Source: Neonectria sp. B-13 (lineage: Eukaryota; Ascomycota; Sordariomycetes; Hypocreales; Nectriaceae). From it: a DNA stretch of 64,000 nucleotides. The DNA lies in NCBI GenBank assembly GCA_002682825.1, contig NOKP01000001.1, positions 1,948,464 through 2,012,463 of the forward strand, given 5' to 3'. Shown here in pieces: positions 1-9,847 of this stretch. Made by a program: the position numbers and the translations under genes. Every line of letters begins with the position of its first letter. Positions within the stretch are counted from its first letter, which is position 1. The notes under the pieces were generated by a model. It ran no database searches, was not told where the DNA came from, and saw only the letters and a list, made by a program, of their open reading frames with translations.

Positions 1-346
1 CTGGAGCTCGGAGCTTAATAAACGGGCGCGACGCGCTGCATTGGCAATTTAGCACTGTCCCGCTGCGCCTCAGCGACTGGTGGGGGCGGTGCCTGAGAGT
101 CAATCACAGTGGCGACGAGGTAATCTACCGGGAATCTGCCGGCGCAGCAAACGTGGCTTCGTTGTCCCAAAGTTCTGGCATCCAGAATCGCGATTGCATC
201 TTGCTTTCTCTATACATTCAACACCTGTCGTCGTGTTCATCGTTGTAGCTCTCTCCCCCCAACTCGCCGCTCTACACGATCCGTCTCTTGCTTCAACGAC
301 CCTCTTTTCCCCCGATCCTTGCGCCCCGCGCAAACCTCAATCCAAG
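1..346. other. Promoter and 5' leader of RER1
   Basis: No gene is recognisable here. The last ~130 bases are pyrimidine-rich (C/T runs around 245-320), as is usual for fungal leaders, and lead into the RER1 start at 347. Reading frames that cross this stretch have no protein-like composition. Confidence 0.5.
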
Positions 347-1082
347 ATGAATGCGCCCGAGCCCGAGCAGACCCCTTTCGAGGCTGTCAGCGTCCACACG
401 TCCAGGATCCAGCGAGTATGCGTCTCCGTCTCGCCGCCGACGACCACCGAGCTGACTCTGTGTAGCAATACCAAGCCCTCCTAGACCAGTCGACCCCCTT
501 CGTTCTGTACCGATGGGTTGCCACCGGTGTCTGCCTGTTCCTCTTCTTCCTGCGCATCCTGTTTGCGCAAGGCTGGTACATTGGTGCGAATCCGGTCCAA
601 CCCCCCCGAGGTATTGAGCCCTTGCTGACCTAGAGACAGTGGCCTATGCGCTCGGAATCTACCTTCTTAACTTGTTCCTGGCTTTCCTGCAGCCCAAGTT
701 CGACCCCTCGAACGAAGCGGCCGACAACGAGATGGAGGATGGCTCCGTGGGAACTCTCCCGACCTCGCAGGATGAGGAGTTCAAGCCCTTTATCCGACGC
801 CTACCCGAGTTCAAGTTCTGGTACTGGGCCACCCGTGCCGTCGTCATCTCGTTCGTCTGCAGTTGGTTCGAGATCTTCAACGTCCCCGTCTTCTGGCCTG
901 TTCTGGTCATGTACTGGATCATTCTCTTCGTCCTGACCAGTAAGTTGCACCCACCCAATGCCGTTTCTGATCAAGTCAATATCTAACTGCGAGTAGTGCG
1001 CAAGCAAATTCAGCACATGATCAAGTACCGCTACGTTCCCTTCTCCATGGGCAAGAAGAACTACGCCAAGAACAGCTCGTAA
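347..1082 (+). CDS. RER1: RER1-type ER retrieval receptor of the early Golgi
   Basis: Rer1 proteins sit in early Golgi membranes and return escaped ER membrane proteins in COPI vesicles. Exons are 347-415, 466-583, 640-939 and 997-1082, giving 190 aa, close to the yeast protein's length. The spliced product has the family's W-shaped layout of four hydrophobic segments: one around the LFLFFLRILF stretch, one with the very conserved YALGIYLLNLFLAFLQPKFD block, then two after the FKFWYWATRA motif. The C-terminus is basic and polar (KKNYAKNSS), in the position where the family carries its COPI-interacting signal. The start at 347 is the first ATG in frame with a full N-terminus. All three introns (50, 56 and 57 bp) have GT-AG ends. 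Identity is near certain; exact splice sites are inferred. Confidence 0.95.
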
Positions 1083-1729
1083 AAGGCTGCGCCAGGAGAG
1101 ACAACAAGACCTTTTTTTCTTCGGCACGACCTGTCGCGAAACGTGGCATCTACGTGTCCTGTATAAATACCGTGGCCGACTTTATCAAGCGGCACACTAA
1201 TGCGATGTGTGTCCTAAGGCGTGTATTGCAATCATGGATGGCGTGGGAACTGGGACTGAAAGGGACTGGGGAGGCACAGTTACCTCCAGCTACGGCTGCT
1301 ATATTAGACTGAATGGGCTCGGGACTGCATCAAAGTGAGAGCATAGACTCGAGTCTTGAGACGAACCATTTAATGAAAAAGAATGAAATTTCAAACGACA
1401 ACATTACAGAAAATGAAAACTGAGGTTGAACTTGAATCAAAGTAGCGGATTGTTTCTCTTTTTTTCTGGTGTTTGTTTGGTTTCGTTGACGACATGGGAA
1501 GATGGGAGCGAATGGCGGAGAGGCTGGCGCTAACAACTGAGCTCCATCTCAGCCTTGCGCCGCGAACTCTTATTTCCTACCTCACCACAGCCGCGACCGC
1601 GCTTCGTCCACCTCACCACTCGCCAATCCATCACCCTTCTCCCGCCAACCCCCGACCGACAACACCTCGATCAAAGCCGTCGCAATCCCAATCTCCCACG
1701 GCGCCCATCGTCGCCCATCGCCACCCACG
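1083..1729. other. Intergenic: RER1 3' UTR and PAF1 promoter/leader
   Basis: Tandem plus-strand spacing. The first part is the RER1 tail, with a TATAAATA stretch near 1160 and A-rich DNA near 1375-1400. From about 1550 the sequence becomes C-rich without G runs, typical of the leader of the next gene, which starts at 1730. No further gene is seen. Confidence 0.5.
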
Positions 1730-3200
1730 ATGTCGTCCTCGGCGCCTCGCTCCGGCGAGCGCATGATCCAGCAGGATTTCATCGCCCGCATCCGCTTCAG
1801 CAATGCGCTCCCGCCGCCGCCGCACCCGCCCAAGCTGCTCGACATCCCCAACACGGGCCTGGCTAGCGGCCAGTACACCACTCCCGGCTTCGCCTCGCGC
1901 CTCGCCCGGGAGCAGCCCCTGAACATGGAGGCCGATGCCGAGCTGGGCATGCCGCTCAACCTCGTCGGCATGCCAGGCGTCTTCGACGGCGACGAACGAT
2001 GTGCGTGGCCACCGCGGCGTTTCGCCACGCTTTCATCGGCGCTGCTGACTTTCCATAGCAATCCAGGCTCCTGCTCACCCTCCCGCCCTTCACCCCCACG
2101 ATAGACCGCTCCTGAGACCCATTGCTGCTCTCGGAAAGCTGAAGGTCGCCGAAGCCAACGTCTCCTTCCTCCGTCGAACCGAGTACATCTCCTCCACGAG
2201 CACCAAACGCCACGATGGCCCTACGCCTCGGGCTCTCCTCGCCAAAGCCCACAAGGGACGACGTGTCGTGGAGGCTTCTGCAGACTCCCCCGAGGTCATC
2301 AAGCGCAAGATTGACAAGGGCTTCGACATTGCGGAGCAGGACATCAAGGATCCCAAGCGCGTCAAGCATCCCTCAAAGCGACATCTCAAGCTCGTCGATG
2401 TCTCGCCTCTTATTCCTGACCTGGACGCGTTCCCGGATTCAGGCGCCTACGTCGCCCTCAAGTTCCTCAACAACCCCGTGGCAAGCTCCAACGAGTACGA
2501 CAAACGCCTTGTCAGCAGCATATTTAAGCCCATAGATCGGACTCAAGCTGAGGAGGATGCGTACGACGCGGCTCTGGAGGCCCACCAGCAGGATCCTGTC
2601 AACAACCCCAAGCCGGGGAACCTAATGAACTACGACTTTTATCTCAGTCAATCCAGCAGTGCCGGCGACCGCTTCCGTCGCAAGTTCGACGTCGAGAACC
2701 CCGACCACGACGACGAGGAGCTCTACACGCACGAGGGGGACACGGGCGGCTGCTTCCAATTCCACCGCCTCCGAGCCTACGAGACAGCCACGGAGATGGA
2801 ATTCGACCACGCGGCCAAGTACGACGAGGAGATCATCCTGGCCTACAACGAGGACACCTTCTACCCCAACCAGAAGGGCGTCTACTACTACCCGGTGATG
2901 CAAAAGTCCACCATCCGCCCCCAGCGAACAAAGAACATTGCCCGCACCATCGGCCTCGGCGACGAGGAGGAGCAGATCATCGACCAACTCGACATCACCA
3001 TCAGCGACCCCACCGAACAGTTGCGCGAAACCATGAAGCGGTACCACGACCACCCGCTGGGTTGGCCGCAGGAGGACGACGCAGAGGACGACCACCACGA
3101 TCATGGCGACGACGCGGACCATCACGGCAGCAGCCCCGCCGCCCGACGCTCGAGGTCGCCCTCCGAAGACCGGGACGCCGAGGGAGAGGAGGACGAGTAG
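1730..3200 (+). CDS. PAF1: PAF1, subunit of the RNA polymerase II-associated PAF complex
   Basis: Paf1 is the scaffold of the PAF1 complex, which travels with RNA polymerase II and promotes H2B ubiquitination, H3K4/K36 methylation and 3' end formation. Exons 1730-2000 and 2059-3200 give 470 aa. The N-terminus has the family pattern QDFIARIRFSNALPPPPHPPK followed by the LPLNLV-like segment. The middle carries RRTEYISS and the YDFYLSQ region. The C-terminal third contains the EDTFYPNQKGVYYYPV and IRPQRTKN blocks. The tail is acidic and unusually rich in Asp and His (about residues 445-463), then Ser/Arg/Glu-rich. The single 58-bp intron splits codon 91. It converges on the GT90 gene downstream. 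Assignment is firm at family level. Confidence 0.93.
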
Positions 3201-3587
3201 GTGTTGACGGGCGAGGATGGGTAACGGAACGGGAAGAGGAGATGTTGTACGTTTGTATTTGTGAATTAGGGAGCCCTCAATATCAGCGACACCGAAAAAA
3301 GGGCGACGTGGCATCCATTTGGCGAATTCTGGGCTCGCGGCGTAGGTTTCATTTATCATAGATCGAGATTCACTGGAAAATGAGGAAGATTCAAACCAGC
3401 CTAGGCCATGATTTCTGTTGTGATACAAATGCCCACTGAAGATTCCGCCTTTCCTCCGAATCACATCGGGTACGAATCCAATTCGTTTTGACGCCGTCTG
3501 ACCTACTCCGTAATCTACCCATGCAATATGTGATTGCTACCCAGACGTTATCCAACATTGCCTCGTAGCTCCAGAAATCATTATCCA
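3201..3587. other. Convergent 3' region between PAF1 and the GT90 gene
   Basis: Tail-to-tail spacing with no gene visible. It contains one copy of the 9-mer TACTCCGTA at 3504-3512, a motif that recurs elsewhere in the window. Confidence 0.5.
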
Positions 3588-5591
3588 TTACGCCGGGGCG
3601 AACAGCTCCCAGTCTTCCGGCATCGCCTTGTCTGCGCTCTCAACGTCGTAGCCGATCGTCTCCCTATTATCATCGATGACACGAGCGTACCTGTAGATCT
3701 GTCAGTGTCTTTTTCTGGGGGTCAAGCCAGGGCCGTGGACAAAGATGTGTACTCACTCTAGTAATAGTCGGAAGAACCAGGCCTCCATGTCAACCTGGCG
3801 AACAGTATGTTTCGCCCACTTCGCGCTGGCGGCGGCGATGCGCTCCGACTCTGCTACGCGCGTCCTGTCGCTGAAGTAGCGAACCGTCTCGAGCCAGTCG
3901 TCGCCCTGGATGCTGAGGGGGACGTAGTGCGCCCAGGGCTTGAGCCACTCGGCGTGCCACTCACGGAAGACGCCCAGTTTGAAGACAAGGCTCTGACTGC
4001 GCAGGAAGGCGTAGAAGCGGCCGGAAAAGGCGTTTCCGTCCATGTCGAGCAGGTACTTGTAGTTGAAGGCGTCCTGCTGCTCCTCGTACTCGGCCACTTT
4101 GAAGAAGGCGATCTGCGCTTCGCAGTCGCCGGGATCGCATTGGCCAACGTGTGAGAAGTGCACGTCGACGAGATCACGGTAGTCGCCTCGCGGGGCCTCA
4201 GTGGCGTTCCAGTTGGGTTGCAGTTCGGTGCCTTCGTTGACCATGATCTTGGCCTGGTCGGGGGCGTTCATCTTTTGGACGAAGCGCTGGCGGTGTTGTC
4301 GTCGCCAGCGGCCGTTCCGACTGTATCCGCCGGTTGTAGAGCCGCGCCAGTACAGCTGATTCCTTTTCTGCAACCACGCAACGTCTTTCTCCTGGTCAAA
4401 GGGGACCATATTGCTCCAGTACCAAGGTGATGGGTAGATTAGGTCGTTGTACGAGGAGATCTTGGACTGAGAGAAGATGGGGAAGAGGTCGTGGACGACT
4501 TTGTAGGTGTTGGGTCCATCGAAGAAGCCAAATGTCGAGCTAAGGGACGGAGAAAGACAGATGTCGGACGAGGCCGTGGCGTTGTAGACGAATCCGAGCT
4601 CGCCAATGCCGTATTTGCTACGATCATCTGTTCTGTCGTCCTCCTCGAGATTCCGGGCCGGAGTGTTGGGAGGGCAGGAAACTCGCGAGTCGCTCCAAGT
4701 CGGCTGGTGTGAGTAGGTGTTAAAGCGAGTAAGTGTCGTCTCATCAAAGAACCTGCCCTCGTTCAAATCGGGGTGGCTCTTGGTGAAGTCGTTGGTCGGT
4801 GAGGTGACGGCAAAAGCAGCTGGCATATACTCCTCTTTGGCTTTTCGCCTCAAGTTGGCCAGGTCTTCGTGGGAAACAATGACACGCGGTTCGTCGTGGA
4901 TGTTAAATGCAAGATCCATATCCGGCAGAAACCTTATGAACTTGGCCATCATCCCCTCTGTCGCATCCCGCTGCCATTTTTCTCCTCCCTTCATGTGCGT
5001 GACCTTGTGGTTCCGGATAGCGATGCCGATCAAGCCATTGTCGAATCCCAAAGCCTCCTTTGCTCTCGCTCGGATCGTCTTGGGCTTCAACCCCCAGAAG
5101 GGCGTCATCAGATCATGGATTGTATCAAACTCGTCTACCAGCTTAATATGGTTCATCTTCGCAAAGTGGAACCACTTGTCGAAGTGTGGAGGCGGAGGCA
5201 TCTGGTAACGCCTACGATACTCGGCCACGGCGTCCTCGAGCGTCATGGACTGCCGCTCCCTCGTCTTCTGGAACGCAAGCTCTGCCTCGGCGATGAGATA
5301 CGAAATGGGGTGCTCCGTCCTCCCCGGAGGCTTCTTCGGCATTGAACCGCCGACAGCGGTCGGCCCATCGTCCCAGCTCGGCTGTGGAGGGGGGATTCCC
5401 ACAGGTGAAGCGTTGGACGCGGGACGATGTTTCACGGGCTTTGGAGGGTCGACATGAGGTTGGGGTGGCGGCGGCGGCGGCGGCGGCGCAACAGGACTGC
5501 GTACGAAATTGTAGTAGAGGATCAAGGAAAAGGAGATAGCGATCCCAAGGAAGAAGAACTGGCGTCGTCGGCCAGATCGGATGGCTACCAT
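3588..5591 (-). CDS. GT90 family (CAP10-like) glycosyltransferase, type II membrane protein
   Basis: A 645-aa product. Residues ~11-28 form one hydrophobic signal anchor after a basic N-terminus (RSGRRR), followed by a proline-rich stem, the layout of a Golgi type II glycosyltransferase. The C-terminal half has the DUF821/CAP10 signature NQLYWRGSTTGGYSRNGRWR and later the YKYLLDMDGNAFSGRF block that defines family GT90. Known members include Cryptococcus CAP10 and the xylosyltransferase CXT1; the sugar donor here cannot be told from sequence. The frame closes at 3753, but a 66-bp intron (3691-3756; GTGAGT donor, CAG acceptor) adds a final exon 3588-3690 ending in DWELFAPA, which restores the usual family C-terminus. 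The start at 5591 is the only one that precedes the anchor. Confidence 0.88.
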
Positions 5592-6570
5592 GGTGCCGAT
5601 CGCCGTATCTGTGCCAGACAGAAACGAAGCTAAAGCTGGAGACGGGACGAGCTGGGCGGCGTGGAAGCGAGAAGTATCGAGCGGCTGTGAGAGTTGTAGA
5701 GCATTTGAACAACAGTGTCCGATTTCAAGATGACAGAACCATCGTCAAGTCAGGACACGCGTCGAGAGGGACAGCATCAATAATGCGCCTTTTGTCTTGG
5801 ATTGCGTTGTAGTCGAGGGGCTGCTATCAGTCGTCGTGACTCAGGATAGACGGCTCATTAGACACGCGTCAGTGCTTGCAGGGAAATGCGCAGGGCAATC
5901 GGTTTAATTGGACGAGGGCGTGTCTTGCAGCATGTCCATCTGTGATCTGGATTCGTACAGCTGGGAAGAAACATTCCTTGCGGGGGTTCCAGATGAACAA
6001 AGCTTGTGCGCTAATCTGGCAAGAAGGGAGGCGGTTCCGTCACCGAAGTAAACAAACGAACGGTTGGCCGGATGACCCGCCCCCTCAATGACAGCCCGGG
6101 TGCATATATCCATAATTACACTGCGGTCTGTACCTAAGTAAATAAATACTGCGATATCTTCCAACGTAATACATCAGAGAATCCAGAATGACCTCAGTCC
6201 ACGAATTCAAGACACCAATTAATGAACAAGTCATTGTCCGCTTTATCGTCCGCCTTTCGTTGCTGTCAACACCAACATGCAAGGGGTGTCCAGCCCACCG
6301 GAGTGTGGAAATTGACATACTGCGAGTCTCACTCGTGTCTCAATTTGTGTCACGTGTACAAACAAGCATTACCGGTATCATTATGCCATCACACATTCAC
6401 AAAAGCATATGGGTCCGTAGCTCTGGGCATCTCGTCAAGGTTTCATTACTATTGCTCGCGTGTGCGACCAGCACGACGGCTGTGAAATTCGCATCGGTCA
6501 TAGTCATCATAATCCATCCCAACGCCGAGAATGCCAGTCTCTTTTATAAACTTTTGATATCCATTCCCAT
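5592..6570. other. Intergenic: GT90 promoter and RPS22 3' region
   Basis: Both flanking genes read leftward. The half next to 5592 is the GT90 leader and promoter; the half next to 6570 is AT-richer (TTATAAACTTTTGAT near 6543) and fits the RPS22 3' UTR. No gene or RNA is recognised. Confidence 0.45.
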
Positions 6571-7202
6571 TTAGTAGAAGAAACCAATGATCTTGCCAGC
6601 AACGTGCTTGCGTCGGGCCTCCTCATGGTCCATAATACCGGCAGAGGTGGTCAGGATGACGTAGCCGAACTGACGGGCGGGCAGCAGCTTGACAACCCAC
6701 TTCTCGAGATCGGACAGACGGACGTTGTATCGGGGGGAGATGACACCAGTCTTGTTGAGACGGCCGTTGAGCTGAACGACGATCTTGCCGGAGCGGTGGT
6801 CATCAACCTCCTCGAACTCGCCAATGTAGCCTGCAAATAATTGTCAGCAATGTTTCGAGAGATTAAACGTAGAAACTTCATGGGTTAAGTATCAGAAACA
6901 CGTGTAAGTCTCCGAGTTTGGATCTATCGGCAATTTATAGGGGCCGAGTCGTGGGGCAGTATCGACGGTAGCCCTAGTTATCATGCCGAACATGGTGCAA
7001 AGGGGAAGGGAGATGAGAAAGGGGAAGACTCGGAGAAAAACACAAAAGAGGAGAACGTCTGGCACATACCGTGGCGCTGCATGACCTGGAGGAACTTGAT
7101 GATGACCTTGGAGCTGGGTCGGATCAAGACCTGGCGCTTGCCAGCCTTCTCGGCGTTGTTGATGGCGTTGAGCGCATCGTGGAGAACGGAAGTGCGGACC
7201 AT
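6571..7202 (-). CDS. RPS22: 40S ribosomal protein S22 (uS8, S15a)
   Basis: Universal small-subunit protein uS8, which binds the central domain of 18S rRNA. Two exons, 7070-7202 and 6571-6830, give exactly 130 aa, the eukaryotic family length. The N-terminus [19 protein letters not shown] and the C-terminus with [25 protein letters not shown] are diagnostic. The 239-bp intron (6831-7069) is much longer than the other introns here, common for fungal ribosomal-protein genes. It splits a glycine codon after QVMQRH. The gene is divergent from RPS12 with 593 bp between the starts. Confidence 0.97.
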
Positions 7203-7795
7203 GTTGGCGGTTTATGGGATGGAGATTCTCAAATCAAGACTGGAAATGAGGTATCTGCCAAAGCAATCCTGGTTAGCCTTTCCGAGGCTGTGAGCGAGGA
7301 GAGTGCCCTCAACGATCGATCGCCGAGGGTTCTGCCGCCCAATGCTGAAGAGGAGAAGCGTATCGAGAGACGTCGCCAGCTGGTGCAGCGGCCATCGTCA
7401 AGCATCATCGCCAGCGACGCTCAAGATTGCTCTCCCCTGCCATGGTAAAAGGCATCATCCTACTGGATTCGAGTCGCTGTGAGCGAGCATCACTTGTACA
7501 TACCTCTTGAGTTTTCGTGTCGACGGTTGGAGAATGTCAAGGAGAGAGGCGCAGGTGCGAGTGGAAAAAAAAAGGTACCACGAACCCACAGGTGGAAAGT
7601 GGTGTGCCCTGGTGGCCCGTGCACGCAAAAATGCCCTAAGGGTCCGCGCACTCGGTCGTTTAGATTTCGGCAAATCTGCGTGCAACCAAACGAAGACACT
7701 TCCAGATCACGACTCAAACCCCCTCCCCCCCCTCCAATTTTTCCTGCTACACATTAAAATCTTCGAGGATCGCCCGACAAGAAAATTAAGCCAAA
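7203..7795. promoter_or_regulatory. Shared divergent promoter of RPS22 and RPS12
   Basis: 593 bp separate two ribosomal-protein starts that point away from each other, so this stretch must hold both promoters. It contains CCCTAAGGG at 7634-7642, which carries the CCCTAA/TTAGGG core on both strands; this core is bound by Tbf1 at ribosomal-protein promoters in several ascomycetes. The side next to RPS12 has a pyrimidine-rich leader (CCCCCTCCCCCCCCTCC-like run near 7719-7736). Co-regulation is inferred from the layout. Confidence 0.6.
7634..7642. promoter_or_regulatory. CCCTAAGGG site, candidate Tbf1-like element
   Basis: A short near-palindrome containing ACCCTAA-type cores on both strands, between two divergent ribosomal-protein genes. 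The link to Tbf1 rests on known ascomycete ribosomal-protein promoters and has not been tested here. Confidence 0.35.
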
Positions 7796-8431
7796 ATGGT
7801 GAGTTGCACATCTGTCGCCGCATTTTCCGCCAATTGCCCGGTCTCGCGGTCGCGCCTGGGCATGGCAGTTTGTGGCGGGGTGGAAATCCTTGGACACGGT
7901 CGCTAACGAGGTCGCAACAGTCGGACGTAGAAGAGAACACCGCCCCCGAGGTCGCTGAGGAGATTGAGGTTTCCGGCGATGCTCCCAAGGGTCAGATGTC
8001 CATTCTCGATGCCCTCAAGGGTGCCCTGAAGCTCGCCCTCATGCACGACGGTCTCGCCCGCGGCCTCCGAGAAGCCTCCAAGGCCCTCGACCGACGACAG
8101 GCTCACATGTGTGTGCTGAACGAGAACTGCGAGGAGGAGGCCTACAAGAAGCTGGTCATTGCTCTCTGCAATGAGCACAACATCCCCCTCATCAAGATCC
8201 CCGATGGCAAGCAGCTCGGCGAGTGGGCTGGTCTCTGTACGTTCTCTTCCCAACCATGGTGGCGGGGTTATGTGCGTCCGGGCCAAGTGCTAACATGTTG
8301 ATACAGGCGTCCTGGACCGCGAGGGCAACGCCCGCAAGGTTGTCAACTGCTCTTGCGTCGTTGTCAAGGACTGGGGTGAGGAGTCGCAGGAGCGCTCCAT
8401 CCTCCTCAACTACTTCCAGACCGAGCAGTAA
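7796..8431 (+). CDS. RPS12: 40S ribosomal protein S12 (eS12)
   Basis: Eukaryote/archaea-specific small-subunit protein of the L7Ae/L30e fold, located at the beak of the 40S subunit. Exon 1 is only the ATG codon (7796-7798). A 122-bp intron follows, then exons 7921-8236 and 8307-8431, giving 147 aa. Signature stretches are [40 protein letters not shown] and the C-terminal LLNYFQTEQ. An initiator codon isolated as its own exon is common in ribosomal-protein genes and is supported because the frame before residue 2 has no usable ATG. The acidic N-terminus ([17 protein letters not shown]) fits fungal homologues. It is convergent with the PIN4 gene. Confidence 0.96.
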
Positions 8432-9028
8432 GCTAAGCGCAAGGACTTGGACGGCGTTGGATGTGAAGGGGCCTAGAGGTGCGGACTTGGTCTCGAGACC
8501 GCTCGACATGACTTTTCGGTTGTACTCTAGCCACTTCGGTTGGCATCTGAATGGGTTTAGGCCTTACGTCACACGGCCATATTGCATCGAGAGGAATATA
8601 AAAAAAATTGGGCATCACATAATCTCGTCACGCTTGAAACGTTGTATGGATGTGAAGTGCGCTTGTGTATGAAGGATTAAGGTGAGACAACCAATGCAAG
8701 GTGTATAGTAGGTAATCATACAGAGTGCGAGTCTTGATTCAAAAGGCTAAGCATGCGTAACATATTTCAGAATATGCCTCCACATCCTCGCCACATTGAC
8801 CAACGTGTGGTGTATTTCATCCCCTTGTTAGCCACTGTGTCGGAGTATTGTGACTACATCATCGTTGTGCCCTTATCCTTCCATTTCGACACGATGGCAG
8901 TCAATGTGTCTGCACCAAGTGTACTGGTTTTATATGGGAGGGATGATGACGTTGTCATCACGGAGCATGTTACGTTGCGAATATGACCTTGAACGAGAAA
9001 CAAAATATCGCTCTATCCTACTCGGATT
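8432..9028. other. Convergent 3' region between RPS12 and PIN4
   Basis: Tail-to-tail spacing. A GAATATAAAAAAAATTGG stretch near 8593 could serve as a 3' processing signal for RPS12. No gene seen. Confidence 0.45.
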
Positions 9029-9633
9029 CTACTTCCGTCCCTCGACCTAAGCATGCTGTTAGACTGAGAGTTACAAAGCCAACTCTCGAAAACCAGACTC
9101 ACCATGATGATGTGATACCCAAAACCGGTCTTCACCTCTACCAACTTGGGGCTGGCCGTTGTGCTAGGCTCCAGAGCAAACGCCACCTCTTCAAACTTAG
9201 GATCCAAACTGCCCTTGGTCTTCCATCCTAAGGATCCGCCTAGGTCCATTATGTCAGTGCGGGTTTCTGTTGCCACTCCTCGGCGAGACGTGACGGGGTG
9301 AGCCAACCTTGTCTGGCCTTGTCCTCGGAATACTCGCGTGCCACCTCGTCAAACTTGACCCCTTCGCTCAGCTTGGCCAGCGCTTCCTCCTTCTTGGAAT
9401 GCTTCTCGCACTGGAATCTCGCGTCAGTAGTGAACAACCCAAGTGGTAGTGTCAGCATGTTGAGCGTCCCAGGCATCAAGTCGTACCAGAATATGACGGA
9501 CGTTGATGGACATGGCGCCCTTCGTCTTGCCGCCTGAATCCTTGCTGTCCTTTTCTTTGTCGCCGCCCTTGTTCTTGTCGCCTTTACCCTTTCCACCGCC
9601 CTTGTCGCCGCCCTTCTTGTCGTTTTTGCCCAT
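9029..9633 (-). CDS. PIN4: Par14-type parvulin peptidyl-prolyl isomerase
   Basis: Parvulin of the PIN4/Par14 group, linked in other eukaryotes to pre-rRNA processing and chromatin. Exons 9487-9633, 9308-9410, 9103-9239 and 9029-9046 give 134 aa, the usual family length. The N-terminus is a Lys/Gly/Asp-rich basic tail (residues 1-37) as in Par14. The parvulin domain begins at [14 protein letters not shown], continues through [22 protein letters not shown] and ends in [15 protein letters not shown]. There is no WW domain, which excludes the Pin1 group. The last exon codes only five residues plus stop. The donor of the second intron is GTTGGC, weak at +3, but it is required to join KARQ to GGSLGW. 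PIN4 lies in tandem with the SRA gene upstream. Confidence 0.92.
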
Positions 9634-9712
9634 ATTTTGCTTGCGTCGTGGGTGTCACGTAGGTGGTGAGAGGACGTCAAACTGCGGCTGGCTGGGTAAA
9701 CGGTGCCCCGCC

Positions 9713-9717
9713 ATTGG
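9713..9717 (-). promoter_or_regulatory. CCAAT box candidate upstream of PIN4
   Basis: ATTGG on the plus strand is CCAAT on the coding strand, about 80 bp upstream of the PIN4 start in a 214-bp gap. This is a usual distance for the HAP/CBC complex. It is a short motif, so chance occurrence is possible. Confidence 0.3.
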
Positions 9718-9847
9718 CACATGAAAAATGCCCCTCATTAATCGTGACACTGGTCAGTAACATGATGCAGATGCCCTCACTTTTATCAACCTCGCCTGGA
9801 TCTTTTCTTCAGATGGTTCTTCGTTATGGCAGCTCGTTGTATCTAGT

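Noticed and set aside
2622..3464. 280-codon minus-strand frame over PAF1
   Set aside because: Antisense shadow of the Asp/Glu/His-rich PAF1 C-terminus; valine-rich composition with no motif.
7440..7500. GATTCGAGTC word resembling a tRNA B box
   Set aside because: No matching A box, no T-stem pairing and no acceptor stem could be formed around it.
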